From: Litoribaculum gwangyangense | GTDB lineage: Bacteria > Bacteroidota > Bacteroidia > Flavobacteriales > Flavobacteriaceae | Assembly: GCF_039543505.1 (NCBI RefSeq) | Contig: NZ_BAABJW010000002.1 | Location: 558,001-622,000 of the forward strand | DNA: 64,000 bases | Reading direction: 5' to 3' | Shown: one piece after another, positions 19,527 through 27,271 of the stretch | How positions within the stretch are numbered: position 1 is the first letter of the stretch | Layout: each line of letters starts with the position of its first letter | Notes under the pieces: generated by a model | Told to the model about the DNA's origin: nothing | What the model saw: only the letters and a program-made list of their open reading frames with translations | The model's database searches: none | Position numbers and translations under genes: made by a program

Positions 19527-20936
19527 ATGAAAATTGAACAAATATATACAGGGTGTCTAGCGCAAGGAGCTTATTACATTGAAAGCAAGGGAGAAGTTGC
19601 TATTATAGATCCACTACGTGAGGTAAAACCATATATTAATAGAGCTAAATTAGACGATGCAAAAATTAAATATATTTTTGAGACTCACTTTCATGCCGAT
19701 TTTGTAAGTGGTCATGTAACCCTTTCTAAAAAAACTGGAGCTCCTATTATTTTTGGTCCGAATGCTGAAACCAACTTTGATGCTATTATCGCTAAAGACG
19801 GTCAAGAATTTAAACTAGGTGATGTAACCATAAAAGTTTTACATACACCAGGTCATACTATGGAAAGTTCTGTGTTTCTGCTAAGAGATGAAAAAGGAAA
19901 AGACCATGCTATTTTTAGTGGTGATACTCTTTTTTTAGGGGATGTTGGTAGACCAGATTTGGCCCAAAAAATGGGCGAAATTACCGAGCGTGATTTAGCA
20001 GGTTTTTTATTTGATAGTTTACGCAATAAAATAATGCCATTGGCAGATGATGTTATTGTATATCCTGCGCATGGTGCAGGATCTTCCTGTGGTAAAAACT
20101 TAAGCAAAGAGACCGTTGATACTTTAGGAAACCAAAAGAAGACCAATTACGCGCTTCGTGCTAACATGACTAAGGAAGAGTTTATTGATGAAGTAACCGA
20201 AGGGCTATTACCACCTCCACAATACTTCCCATTAAACGTGAAAATGAATAAGGAGGGTTATGACGATTTTGATACCGTTCTAAAACGAAGTGCCCAAGCC
20301 TTAAGTCCAGATGCTTTTGAAGCTGCAGCCAATGAAACAGAGGCTATTGTTTTAGATGTTCGCCATCAAGATGATTTTGCAAAAGGCCACATACCACGCT
20401 CTATATTTATTGGATTAGATGGCAGTTTTGCCCCTTGGGTTGGTGCTTTAATTGCAGATGTTAAACAACCCATTTTACTAGTTTGCCCAGAAGGACGTGA
20501 AGAAGAGGCCATAACCCGTTTATCAAGAGTTGGTTTTGATTATGTCATAGGCTATTTAAAAGGAGGTTTCGACGCCTGGAAAAAGGCTTCAAAAGAATAC
20601 GACACCGTAAGCTCTATGTCTGCAAATGCGTTAAAAGACATTTTGAAAAAAGAAGATGTTCCTGTATTTGATGTGAGAAAAAATGGAGAATTTTTATCCG
20701 AGCATGTAATAAATGCCAACAATACGCCTCTTGATTATATTAATGACCATCTCGCCGAGTTTCCAGATGAAGAAACCTTTTACATACATTGTGCAGGAGG
20801 CTACAGGAGTATGATAGCAACATCGATACTAAAAAGTAGAGGTATTCATAACTTAATAGATATTAAAGGAGGATTTGACGCTATTAAGGAAGCCGGTATA
20901 AAAGTCTCAGATTATGTTTGTCCTTCAACATTGTAA
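19527..20936 (+). CDS. Persulfide dioxygenase-rhodanese fusion (CstB-like), copy 2
   Basis: A 469-residue tandem paralogue of the preceding fusion, with the same layout and aligned metal ligands His54, His110 and Asp133. Unlike copy 1, its central rhodanese-like domain has a cysteine, Cys320 in LLVCPEGREEE, as well as Cys422 (HCAGGYRS) in the C-terminal rhodanese. It could therefore carry two persulfide relay sites. As in copy 1, the sixth position of HxHxDH is Phe59; ETHE1-type enzymes do not use that His for iron. It lies upstream of a small rhodanese and is probably co-transcribed with it. Confidence 0.9.
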   Translation: MKIEQIYTGCLAQGAYYIESKGEVAIIDPLREVKPYINRAKLDDAKIKYIFETHFHADFVSGHVTLSKKTGAPIIFGPNAETNFDAIIAKDGQEFKLGDVTIKVLHTPGHTMESSVFLLRDEKGKDHAIFSGDTLFLGDVGRPDLAQKMGEITERDLAGFLFDSLRNKIMPLADDVIVYPAHGAGSSCGKNLSKETVDTLGNQKKTNYALRANMTKEEFIDEVTEGLLPPPQYFPLNVKMNKEGYDDFDTVLKRSAQALSPDAFEAAANETEAIVLDVRHQDDFAKGHIPRSIFIGLDGSFAPWVGALIADVKQPILLVCPEGREEEAITRLSRVGFDYVIGYLKGGFDAWKKASKEYDTVSSMSANALKDILKKEDVPVFDVRKNGEFLSEHVINANNTPLDYINDHLAEFPDEETFYIHCAGGYRSMIATSILKSRGIHNLIDIKGGFDAIKEAGIKVSDYVCPSTL

Positions 20937-21023
20937 TGAATAAAATTTGTTTTAGAAAGATTATCCTTAAATTCAATGGGTAAAAACAAAATATTTATAA
21001 CATATTTTTTAAATATTAAACAT

Positions 21024-21392
21024 ATGAAAAATTTATTGCTCTTACTCCTCCTTATAATATTCACTTCATGTAACAGTCAAGTTGATAAAAAAATAAATGT
21101 TATTGATTTACCAACTCTAAAACAGGAAGTTATAGGTAAAGATGTTCAGTTTGTTGATGTAAGAACTGAAAATGAATACCAAGCAGGTCATATAGATGAT
21201 GCTGTAAACATTGATATTTCAAATGAGACAAATTTTAAGAACAAAATACAAGAACTAGATAAAAATAAGCCTATATATATTTATTGCCATTCAGGAGGTA
21301 GAAGTAATAAAGCAAGTAAAATTATGGAAGAACTTGGCTTTACAACAATCTATGATTTTTCTGGAGGTTGGAGTACATGGAGCAGACAATAA
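21024..21392 (+). CDS. Single-domain rhodanese lipoprotein
   Basis: A 122-residue protein whose ATG at 21024 gives a clean lipoprotein signal (MKNLLLLLLLIIFTSC). A longer frame from 20976 only adds a non-signal extension. The rhodanese fold shows VQFVDVRTENEYQAGHI and the active loop YCHSGGRS. It would transfer sulfane sulfur at the periplasmic face. It lies 87 bp after the second dioxygenase without its own operator, so it is probably in that operon, and it is followed by a strong terminator. Confidence 0.85.
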   Translation: MKNLLLLLLLIIFTSCNSQVDKKINVIDLPTLKQEVIGKDVQFVDVRTENEYQAGHIDDAVNIDISNETNFKNKIQELDKNKPIYIYCHSGGRSNKASKIMEELGFTTIYDFSGGWSTWSRQ

Positions 21393-21412
21393 AGTATAAA
21401 TTTATATCTCAC

Positions 21413-21436
21413 AAAAGCCGCCAATTGGCGGCTTTT
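21413..21436 (+). terminator. Rho-independent terminator after the rhodanese gene
   Basis: AAAAGCCGCC (21413-21422) and GGCGGCTTTT (21427-21436) form a perfect stem around a 4-nt loop, followed by a T-rich tract. Confidence 0.85.
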
Positions 21437-21450
21437 GTTTTTGTTTATGT

Positions 21451-21494
21451 GTAACCAAAGTTACTGCTAACATTTACTTAAAGAAGTAAATTTC
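21451..21494 (+). promoter_or_regulatory. GTAAC-N4-GTTAC operator and promoter of the carbonic anhydrase unit
   Basis: GTAACCAAAGTTAC spans 21451-21464 and TAAATTTC starts at 21487, 29.5 bp from the centre. The inferred leader to the start codon at 21672 is about 170 nt, unusually long for this set. Confidence 0.7.
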
Positions 21495-21498
21495 ATTA

Positions 21499-21621
21499 AA
21501 ATTTAGACCTCATAAAACCATATACTCCAACACGAATAACAGCTTTTTTTTGGTTGTTTTATTTATTAGTTGTAGTAAAACAACTAACAAAAGCTACATA
21601 GCCCAATTAGTGGTTTAACAA
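21499..21621 (+). pseudogene. Possible remnant of a small lipoprotein gene in the carbonic anhydrase leader
   Basis: One frame reads, without any start codon, a Ser/Asn-rich segment followed by SFFLVVLFISCSKTTNKSY and a TAA at 21619-21621. The tail looks like a lipoprotein signal with lipobox FISC. The same stretch contains nested inverted repeats (21541-21547 with 21589-21595, and 21553-21561 with 21576-21584), so it may instead be a structured leader. Low certainty. Confidence 0.25.
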
Positions 21622-21671
21622 GAATCAGATATTCATTCTTAAAAACTATTTTTACTTACAAAATATAAATA

Positions 21672-22457
21672 ATGAAAAAAATATTAAACAGCGCATTATT
21701 GCTACTCATTTTAGCTTCATGCCAGAATACAAAAAAAGACAGCAGTTCTAATTCTAAAGAAGGATATTCTAATCGTATAATCGAAAAACATTGGAGTTAT
21801 AATGGCGAAACAGGACCTGAGCATTGGAAAGAAATCGAGACATATTCAAATTGTGATGGTAAATATCAGTCACCAATTAACATTGTAAATTATAATTTAG
21901 ATGAAACTTTGTCAGATTTGAGTATATTTTATTCCGATAGCACCCATATCCATGACGTAATCAATAATGGTCATACCATTCAATACAATTTTGATTTAGG
22001 TGATTATATTACCATTCATGGTAAAAAATTTTCATTAAAACAATTTCATTTTCACGAACCGGCAGAACATCTTATAGATGGCATTCGCTATCCGATGGAG
22101 CTGCATTTAGTGCATGTTAGCAATGCTGGAGAATATGCTGTTTTAGCAATTATGGCTAAAGAAGGACAAAGTAGTAAACCCTTTGATTTTTTGGAAAGTT
22201 ATTTACCAATTAATGTGGGTGAAACTAAGAATGTGGATTTGGCTTTTGATATGAATCTCAACTTACCTAAACAAAAAACGTTTTTCACTTATACAGGTTC
22301 ATTAACGACGCCTCCATGCACAGAAAGTGTAGAATGGTATATATTTAAAGAACCTATAACCGTATCTTTGGAGCAAGTGGAGGCTTTAAAAAAACTTATG
22401 CCCATGAATAATTACAGAAATGAACAACCTATTAATGGCAGAACTATTAAGGTTTAA
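21672..22457 (+). CDS. Alpha-type carbonic anhydrase, lipoprotein
   Basis: A 261-residue protein with lipobox LILASC. The alpha-CA fold is clear: YSNCDGKYQSPINI, zinc ligands His126 and His128 (QFHFHEPAEH), His145 (ELHLVH), and TGSLTTPPCTE. It interconverts CO2 and bicarbonate, probably in the periplasm. The promoter carries the same operator as the sulfur genes. Its link to sulfide oxidation may be local proton/bicarbonate buffering or hydrolysis of COS/CS2-like substrates; both are speculation. Confidence 0.93.
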   Translation: MKKILNSALLLLILASCQNTKKDSSSNSKEGYSNRIIEKHWSYNGETGPEHWKEIETYSNCDGKYQSPINIVNYNLDETLSDLSIFYSDSTHIHDVINNGHTIQYNFDLGDYITIHGKKFSLKQFHFHEPAEHLIDGIRYPMELHLVHVSNAGEYAVLAIMAKEGQSSKPFDFLESYLPINVGETKNVDLAFDMNLNLPKQKTFFTYTGSLTTPPCTESVEWYIFKEPITVSLEQVEALKKLMPMNNYRNEQPINGRTIKV

Positions 22458-22476
22458 AATAATTCTTTTGAGTTAA

Positions 22477-23064
22477 ATGGATTTAGAATTAAATGAAGCC
22501 TTTTGGGACAGTAGATATCAAAATAACGATATCGGGTGGGATTTGGGAGAAATTTCAAAACCCATAAAAAGTTATATTAATCAACTTCATGATAAAAATT
22601 TAAAAATACTTATACCTGGGTGTGGCAATTCTTATGAGGCCGAATTTCTGTACAAACAAGGTTTTAAAAACACGTATGTGGTAGATTTATCTAAAACTGC
22701 CTTGGATAATTTAAAAAAAAGAGTTCCCTCCTTCCCTTCTTCAAATTTATTGCACAAAGATTTTTTTGAAATACAAATGACTTTTGATTTAATAATAGAA
22801 CAGACTTTTTTCTGTGCTATCAATCCAAATCTTCGACCAAAATATGTTCAAAAAATGCACGAGCTTTTAAATAACAATGGAAAGCTTGTGGGATTACTTT
22901 TTAATACACCTTTAAATACTGAACACCCTCCATTTGGTGGTAATAAAGAAGAATATTTACAATACTTTAAACCTTATTTCGATATAGAAATAATGAATGA
23001 AGCTTATAACTCTATGGAAACTAGAAGATACAAAGAGCTATTCATCAAATTAGTGAAAAGATAG
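22477..23064 (+). CDS. TPMT-family SAM-dependent S-methyltransferase
   Basis: A 195-residue class I methyltransferase. FWDSRYQNNDIGWDLGEISKP is the N-terminal signature of the thiopurine S-methyltransferase family, and LIPGCGNSYEAEFL is the SAM-binding motif I. It ends with RRYKELFIKLVKR. It lies 19 bp after the carbonic anhydrase gene. Within an operator-linked sulfur island, methylation of sulfide or small thiols as detoxification is a reasonable inference. Thiopurine or selenium/tellurium methylation are the alternatives known for the family. Confidence 0.85.
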   Translation: MDLELNEAFWDSRYQNNDIGWDLGEISKPIKSYINQLHDKNLKILIPGCGNSYEAEFLYKQGFKNTYVVDLSKTALDNLKKRVPSFPSSNLLHKDFFEIQMTFDLIIEQTFFCAINPNLRPKYVQKMHELLNNNGKLVGLLFNTPLNTEHPPFGGNKEEYLQYFKPYFDIEIMNEAYNSMETRRYKELFIKLVKR

Positions 23065-23086
23065 ACTAACTATGAAATTCATCCCT

Positions 23087-23962
23087 CTATTTTTTCCCTT
23101 TAGTAAAACCATAAGTGTTTTGACCAACAAAATCTGTCGGGAACTTTTCATCACCAGGAAATCCTAATTCAATAGTCCCACTATCTTCAGGAATATAATT
23201 TGTTTTAAAAATATAATCCCATAGGCTTAAACTTATACCAAAATTAACCCCATATTTTCCCTCAGGTAAAACATAGGCATGATGGTATAAATGCATCACA
23301 GGGTTGTTTATAATGTATTTAAATGGACCCCAAGTAATCTTTATATTAGAGTGATTTAAATGACCAATGGCTATGGCTAAAAAGTGAACTATATAAGCTT
23401 GTTCTGGTTCAAAACCGAACAAAATCATGACTCCAAAAGTTTTTAAAGGTTTATACAATATGTTCTCCATCCAATGATATCTTAAATGAGCAGCAAAACC
23501 CATTTCTTTCACACTATGATGTACTTTATGAAATCTCCATAACACTGGGTATTTATGCAATAAAGTATGGGTAAACCATTGTACAAAGTCTAGTACAATG
23601 AAGAATAGCAATAATTGCGTCCACATAGGCCATCCAGAAGGATCGAAAAGTGCAAATGTTTTATTTGTAATTCCAATGTCTGAAAAAACAACTTGCATTA
23701 ATTTGTAAAAACCACTTATAGCAATTGAAAAAATGAAAAAATTAAAGAACATATAGAACCCATCCAACCAAAAATCTTTTCTAAAAATGGATTGTTCTTT
23801 TCTCCAAGGAAAAAGTATTTCCAGAGCCCAAACTAATAGCGATATGACTATTAAACCCCAAAAATAATTCGTATACCAGGGCACTTCAAAAATGATAGAT
23901 TTCCATGTCCATTCTACGGTGCCATTAAAGGCATTTATAAAAGCATTTACATATTTTTCCAT
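23087..23962 (-). CDS. Fatty acid hydroxylase / sterol desaturase superfamily membrane protein
   Basis: A 291-residue membrane protein with four or so helices and the di-iron histidine clusters of PF04116: HTLLHK, HKVHH, HLNH and HLYHH. It is the last gene of the sulfite dehydrogenase operon; an ATG at 23962 follows the upstream stop by 2 bp, while a TTG at 23968 would overlap it. Its substrate is unknown. Consistent placement behind sulfite oxidation genes suggests lipid or quinone remodelling, or an undescribed role in sulfur oxidation (inference). Confidence 0.85.
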   Translation of the reverse strand: MEKYVNAFINAFNGTVEWTWKSIIFEVPWYTNYFWGLIVISLLVWALEILFPWRKEQSIFRKDFWLDGFYMFFNFFIFSIAISGFYKLMQVVFSDIGITNKTFALFDPSGWPMWTQLLLFFIVLDFVQWFTHTLLHKYPVLWRFHKVHHSVKEMGFAAHLRYHWMENILYKPLKTFGVMILFGFEPEQAYIVHFLAIAIGHLNHSNIKITWGPFKYIINNPVMHLYHHAYVLPEGKYGVNFGISLSLWDYIFKTNYIPEDSGTIELGFPGDEKFPTDFVGQNTYGFTKGKK

Positions 23963-23964
23963 AA

Positions 23965-24912
23965 TCAATTAAAAATTTTAGTAATACTATCTTGTTTTAA
24001 AGGTAGGTCGTTAAAATAGCTCCATTCTATCCAAGACCCATCATAATTTTTCACATTCTGGTAACCTAATATTTGGGTTAATACAAATGTGGTATGTGCG
24101 GAACGCACTCCACTGTGGCAATAAGCAATGATTGTGTCATCTTTTGATGCGAATTTTTTATAAATTTCATTTAGTTGGCCTTTTGGTTTTAATTTCATGT
24201 CGCCATAATAATCTATAGCTCTAGACCAATCAATGTTTTTACTATTTGGGATATGGCCACCTCTAAAAGCACCCTTTTTTTGGCGTTTCCCCGAAAACTC
24301 GTCTTCTGTCCTAGTATCAAAAATTTTGACGTTATTTCCCATAGCACTCAACAAGTTTTCTTTTGAAATATAATATTTCATGGATGCGTTTTCTGGCAGT
24401 TTAAAAGTCGTTTTAATCAATGTTGGCAATTCTTTAGTCAAAACTCCTCCTCTTTTCTTCCAAGCATTTATGCCTCCATGGAAAAGTTTGGTATTTGTAA
24501 AATCATAATTCTGCAATATCCACCATAATCTTGAGGAATCACATAATCCGTTATCATCATAAATGATAATGGTATTGTCATTACTAATTCCCAAACCACC
24601 AAATAAGGTTTCTATTTGAGATTTACTTGCCATCATGCCTCCATAGGGATAAGAATCATCTTCAACTTGATATCGCCAAATATTTATAGCTCCCGGTAAA
24701 TGACCTTCACTATATAATTCTGGGGTTCGGAAGTCGATTAATTTTATATTTGGATTATTAATTACCAAAGACAATTCTTCAGTCTCAATTAAATATTGAT
24801 TAGTAACTATTGAAGCTAAATCATCTTCAACCACTATGGGACTTTGGTTAGAAACTTTTTTACAACCAAAAAATAATAATATTATCACTATAATATCAAT
24901 CCTCAAGTTCAT
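23965..24912 (-). CDS. Two-domain rhodanese (thiosulfate/3-mercaptopyruvate sulfurtransferase), lipoprotein
   Basis: A lipoprotein (lipobox FFGC, Cys17 from the ATG at 24912). The N-terminal rhodanese domain is a structural one with no active-site Cys (IIIYDDNGLCDSSRLWW); the C-terminal domain carries the catalytic YCHSGVRS loop, unlike the CG[ST]GVT loop of classical SseA. It overlaps the cytochrome gene by 17 bp. It probably makes or cleaves thiosulfate in the periplasm using sulfite from the pathway. A TTG at 24921 is a possible but less likely start. Confidence 0.87.
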   Translation of the reverse strand: MNLRIDIIVIILLFFGCKKVSNQSPIVVEDDLASIVTNQYLIETEELSLVINNPNIKLIDFRTPELYSEGHLPGAINIWRYQVEDDSYPYGGMMASKSQIETLFGGLGISNDNTIIIYDDNGLCDSSRLWWILQNYDFTNTKLFHGGINAWKKRGGVLTKELPTLIKTTFKLPENASMKYYISKENLLSAMGNNVKIFDTRTEDEFSGKRQKKGAFRGGHIPNSKNIDWSRAIDYYGDMKLKPKGQLNEIYKKFASKDDTIIAYCHSGVRSAHTTFVLTQILGYQNVKNYDGSWIEWSYFNDLPLKQDSITKIFN

Positions 24913-25372
24913 ACCAATCAATGTTTATTAAATTAGCACGCCTACCAACTTCTTCAATAGGATAATTTGTAACCAAATAATTGACTATAATGTCTTGGTT
25001 TTTTCCAAGATCCCAAAGGTTTTGTGTTTCTTGCATCCATCTAATGGTAGCATTCCAGCGCTCTTTACTCATTCTGTTTTGGGTCACCAATTTTGCGGAG
25101 TGGCAATTAGTACAATTGTTTACAACCGTCATTAAACCTTCAGCATCTATCAAACCTGTTCTAACGTGAATACCATTTTCAATTCTATCTTCATCTAGTT
25201 CTATTGTTTCTGTTGCAACGTAAGTATTTACTCCCGTTTTGTTAGCGAAAAACCCAGGATTAACTACATATAATACCAACAATGCACCAGCAATAATAAA
25301 AAGGCTGAATAGCAACATCAATTGATGATATATTTTTTTTATCCCTTTATGAAAATCCTCGTTTTGAGACAT
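24896..25372 (-). CDS. Membrane-anchored monohaem cytochrome c (SorB-like)
   Basis: A 158-residue protein with one N-terminal transmembrane helix (about 18-38) and a single haem c motif, Cys87-x-x-Cys90-His91 (NNCTNCHSAKL). Met101 is a candidate sixth ligand. It is directly adjacent (0 bp) to the molybdoenzyme gene, which it should serve as electron acceptor, as SorB does for SorA. Electrons would pass to the cytochrome oxidase. Confidence 0.88.
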   Translation of the reverse strand: MSQNEDFHKGIKKIYHQLMLLFSLFIIAGALLVLYVVNPGFFANKTGVNTYVATETIELDEDRIENGIHVRTGLIDAEGLMTVVNNCTNCHSAKLVTQNRMSKERWNATIRWMQETQNLWDLGKNQDIIVNYLVTNYPIEEVGRRANLINIDWYELED

Positions 25373-26593
25373 TTATTTAACTTTAATGGCTATTCTATGG
25401 CAAGCATTATTTAAATACCCTTTGGGGTTCCAACCTGGTAATAACATTGGCTGCGCAGTTCCTTGAGAATCTATTGCTTTAGCCCAAACTTCATAATAGC
25501 CTTTTTTTGGAAAATTTATGGTAGCCGAAAAATGTTGCCATGCCAATCTATTAGCTGGTGCTTCTAGGTTACAATTTTTCCAAGTTGCACCAAAATCAAT
25601 GGAGTATTCCATTTTGGAAACTTCCAATTCTCCTGCCCAAGCATGACCACGAATGTTCAAGGATTTTCCTTCTTCAATAGTTGCTCCGGTTTTTGGGTAG
25701 GTAATTAATGATTTAACAGGCATAGATTCTATAATACACATATCCTCATCGCTAACCTTCTCTCCCGGGGCTACAGGCTCACAAGGAACACGATAAGAGC
25801 TCCCTATCATTTTTTCCCCATCATGCACTTTATTTCGAATACTAATCCTATTAACCCACTTTCCAGAAACCGATGCAGGCCAACCTCCTGCTACTAAACG
25901 CAATGGATGACCATGAACTAAGGGTATGTCTTTACCGTTCATTTTAAAAGCTAATAACGTTTCGTCTTGTAATGATTTTGATATGGGTGCACCTCTGGAA
26001 ATAGGTTCTTTATTTGGATCTCTACTTAAATGAACATCAGCAGAATGGTATCCTATATAAACAGCATCATTTTTAATTCCAACATCTTCCAATAAGTCTT
26101 TCAAACGAATACCTGTCCAACTAGCGCAATGTACCGCTCCAACAGTCCATTGATTGCCCTTTGCAGGTGGACTAAATTCACTTCTACCATTACCCCCGCA
26201 TTCAATAGTTAATTGATACGTATAATGTTTAAATTTTGATTTTAGTTCTTGAATAGTATATGTTCTTTGTTTTTTAACAGATTCACCATCAATTGTGAGT
26301 GTCCAATTTTTGTCATCAATACTTTCTGGAACAAGGCCATTATTTCTAATAAACATTGCTGAATTGGGAGTGATTTTGTCATCTAATAAATGTGCCTGGG
26401 CTTCTATATTCCAAGGCTTATCATTTAGAACTATCATTTCTTTATGCTTATCAAACATTTTAAAAGGATCTGGGTCTTGCAAGGCAAGCAATTGATAACC
26501 CTCCAATATGTTATTACCAAAAACAATCTCTGTGCCCACTATGGCAGCCAAACTACCTAATGTAGTTTTTTTAATAAAATTTCTTCTTTTCAA
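25373..26593 (-). CDS. Sulfite dehydrogenase, molybdopterin (SUOX/SorA-like) subunit
   Basis: A 406-residue protein with a twin-arginine signal (MKRRNFIKKTTLGSLAA). The SUOX fold shows TIECGGNGRSEFSPP with the Mo-ligating Cys132, HPLRLVAGGWPASVSGKW for cofactor binding, and a C-terminal Mo-co dimerisation domain (GHAWAGELEVSKMEYSIDFG). It should oxidise sulfite to sulfate in the periplasm, passing electrons to the adjacent cytochrome. It opens a four-gene minus-strand operon and its promoter region holds a 36-bp perfect palindrome. Confidence 0.9.
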   Translation of the reverse strand: MKRRNFIKKTTLGSLAAIVGTEIVFGNNILEGYQLLALQDPDPFKMFDKHKEMIVLNDKPWNIEAQAHLLDDKITPNSAMFIRNNGLVPESIDDKNWTLTIDGESVKKQRTYTIQELKSKFKHYTYQLTIECGGNGRSEFSPPAKGNQWTVGAVHCASWTGIRLKDLLEDVGIKNDAVYIGYHSADVHLSRDPNKEPISRGAPISKSLQDETLLAFKMNGKDIPLVHGHPLRLVAGGWPASVSGKWVNRISIRNKVHDGEKMIGSSYRVPCEPVAPGEKVSDEDMCIIESMPVKSLITYPKTGATIEEGKSLNIRGHAWAGELEVSKMEYSIDFGATWKNCNLEAPANRLAWQHFSATINFPKKGYYEVWAKAIDSQGTAQPMLLPGWNPKGYLNNACHRIAIKVK

Positions 26594-26650
26594 AATGCGA
26601 AAGATTTATTCCGTTAATAAAATAAAACTATACAATATATAATTTCTAAT

Positions 26651-26686
26651 ATTCAGTTTTTGTAACAATTGTTACAAAAACTGAAT
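26651..26686. promoter_or_regulatory. 36-bp perfect palindrome containing the GTAAC-N4-GTTAC operator, shared by divergent units
   Basis: The operator GTAACAATTGTTAC (26662-26675) is the core of a perfect inverted repeat of 18-bp arms. It lies between the sulfite dehydrogenase operon and the plus-strand small-protein operon. On the minus strand TATATTGT lies at 29.5 bp and the better TAGTTTTA (from 26630) at 38.5 bp. On the plus strand AAACTTTA lies at 29.5 bp. The symmetry could serve both directions. Confidence 0.7.
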
Positions 26687-26810
26687 AACTTTTTCCCAAA
26701 CTTTATATGACTAAACTTAGGTAACATAAGCGAGCATTATTTGAATAAATTTTATTAAATTAGTAATCAGCTGCTTAGGTAGTTTAAAGATCATTATATT
26801 AGATTTATTT

Positions 26811-26900
26811 ATGGATTTTGTTAAATTAAAAAAATTACTATTTGCCTGTTCTATTTGTTTAGGTATCATTATCTCAATTGTATTAATAATTAAAAACTAA
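26811..26900 (+). CDS. 29-residue small membrane protein
   Basis: An ATG ORF of 29 codons encodes a basic N-terminus (MDFVKLKK) and one hydrophobic helix with two cysteines (LLFACSICLGIIISIVLII). It ends 5 bp before the next gene, so translation could be coupled. No family is recognised. The coding call rests on context, sensible length and membrane character. It could be a lone small transmembrane partner of the next protein. Confidence 0.45.
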   Translation: MDFVKLKKLLFACSICLGIIISIVLIIKN

Positions 26901-26905
26901 TAATT

Positions 26906-27112
26906 ATGAAAAAAAATATGGGCGGTACTGACCGCATAATTAGATTACTAATAGCAGTAGTCGTTGTTATTTTATATTGGCAAGGGTTTGTTGAAGGCAC
27001 TATTGCTTATGTGCTTTTGGCGTTATCAGGCATATTTGTGCTTACAAGTTTAATAAGTTTTTGCCCGCTTTATACATTGGTAGGATTAAATACCTGTAAA
27101 ATCAAAGAATAA
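26906..27112 (+). CDS. DUF2892 (YgaP-type) small membrane protein
   Basis: A 68-residue protein with MKKNMGGTDRIIRLLIAV, the signature opening of DUF2892, then two transmembrane helices and a Cys-containing CPLYTLVGLNTCKIKE tail. In YgaP this domain is fused to a rhodanese; standalone versions are common beside sulfane-sulfur genes. It probably works with the rhodaneses or with sulfide quinone reductase. A strong bidirectional terminator follows. Confidence 0.85.
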   Translation: MKKNMGGTDRIIRLLIAVVVVILYWQGFVEGTIAYVLLALSGIFVLTSLISFCPLYTLVGLNTCKIKE

Positions 27113-27123
27113 TTCTTCTTAAC

Positions 27124-27169
27124 AAAAAAGCATAGCCATTCTAACATCTTAGAATGGCTATGCTTTTTT
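27124..27169. terminator. Strong bidirectional terminator
   Basis: A 21-bp perfect stem (27124-27144 with 27149-27169) has a 4-nt loop, with six A at one end and six T at the other. It separates the DUF2892 unit from the SQR promoter. Confidence 0.9.
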
Positions 27170-27189
27170 GTGATAGAAACCTTTGTTCT

Positions 27190-27233
27190 GTAACATATGT
27201 TACAACATTTTTTAATAAGGTTTCATACTTTTA
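27190..27233 (+). promoter_or_regulatory. GTAAC-N4-GTTAC operator and promoter of the SQR gene
   Basis: GTAACATATGTTAC spans 27190-27203, a fully symmetric 14-mer. TACTTTTA starts at 27226, 29.5 bp from the centre. The start codon at 27272 follows 46 bp after the box. Confidence 0.74.
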
Positions 27234-27271
27234 ACTAGTTAATCTAGAATACAAATACTAAACTATATATT

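Noticed and set aside
17973..20936. Loss of dioxygenase activity because HxHxDH reads HFHADF
   Set aside because: ETHE1-type enzymes bind one iron with other residues, all of which are present in both copies.
26721..26734. GTAAC half-site upstream of the small membrane protein
   Set aside because: Only one half matches and no -7 box is at the expected distance; the nearby 36-bp palindrome is the better candidate.
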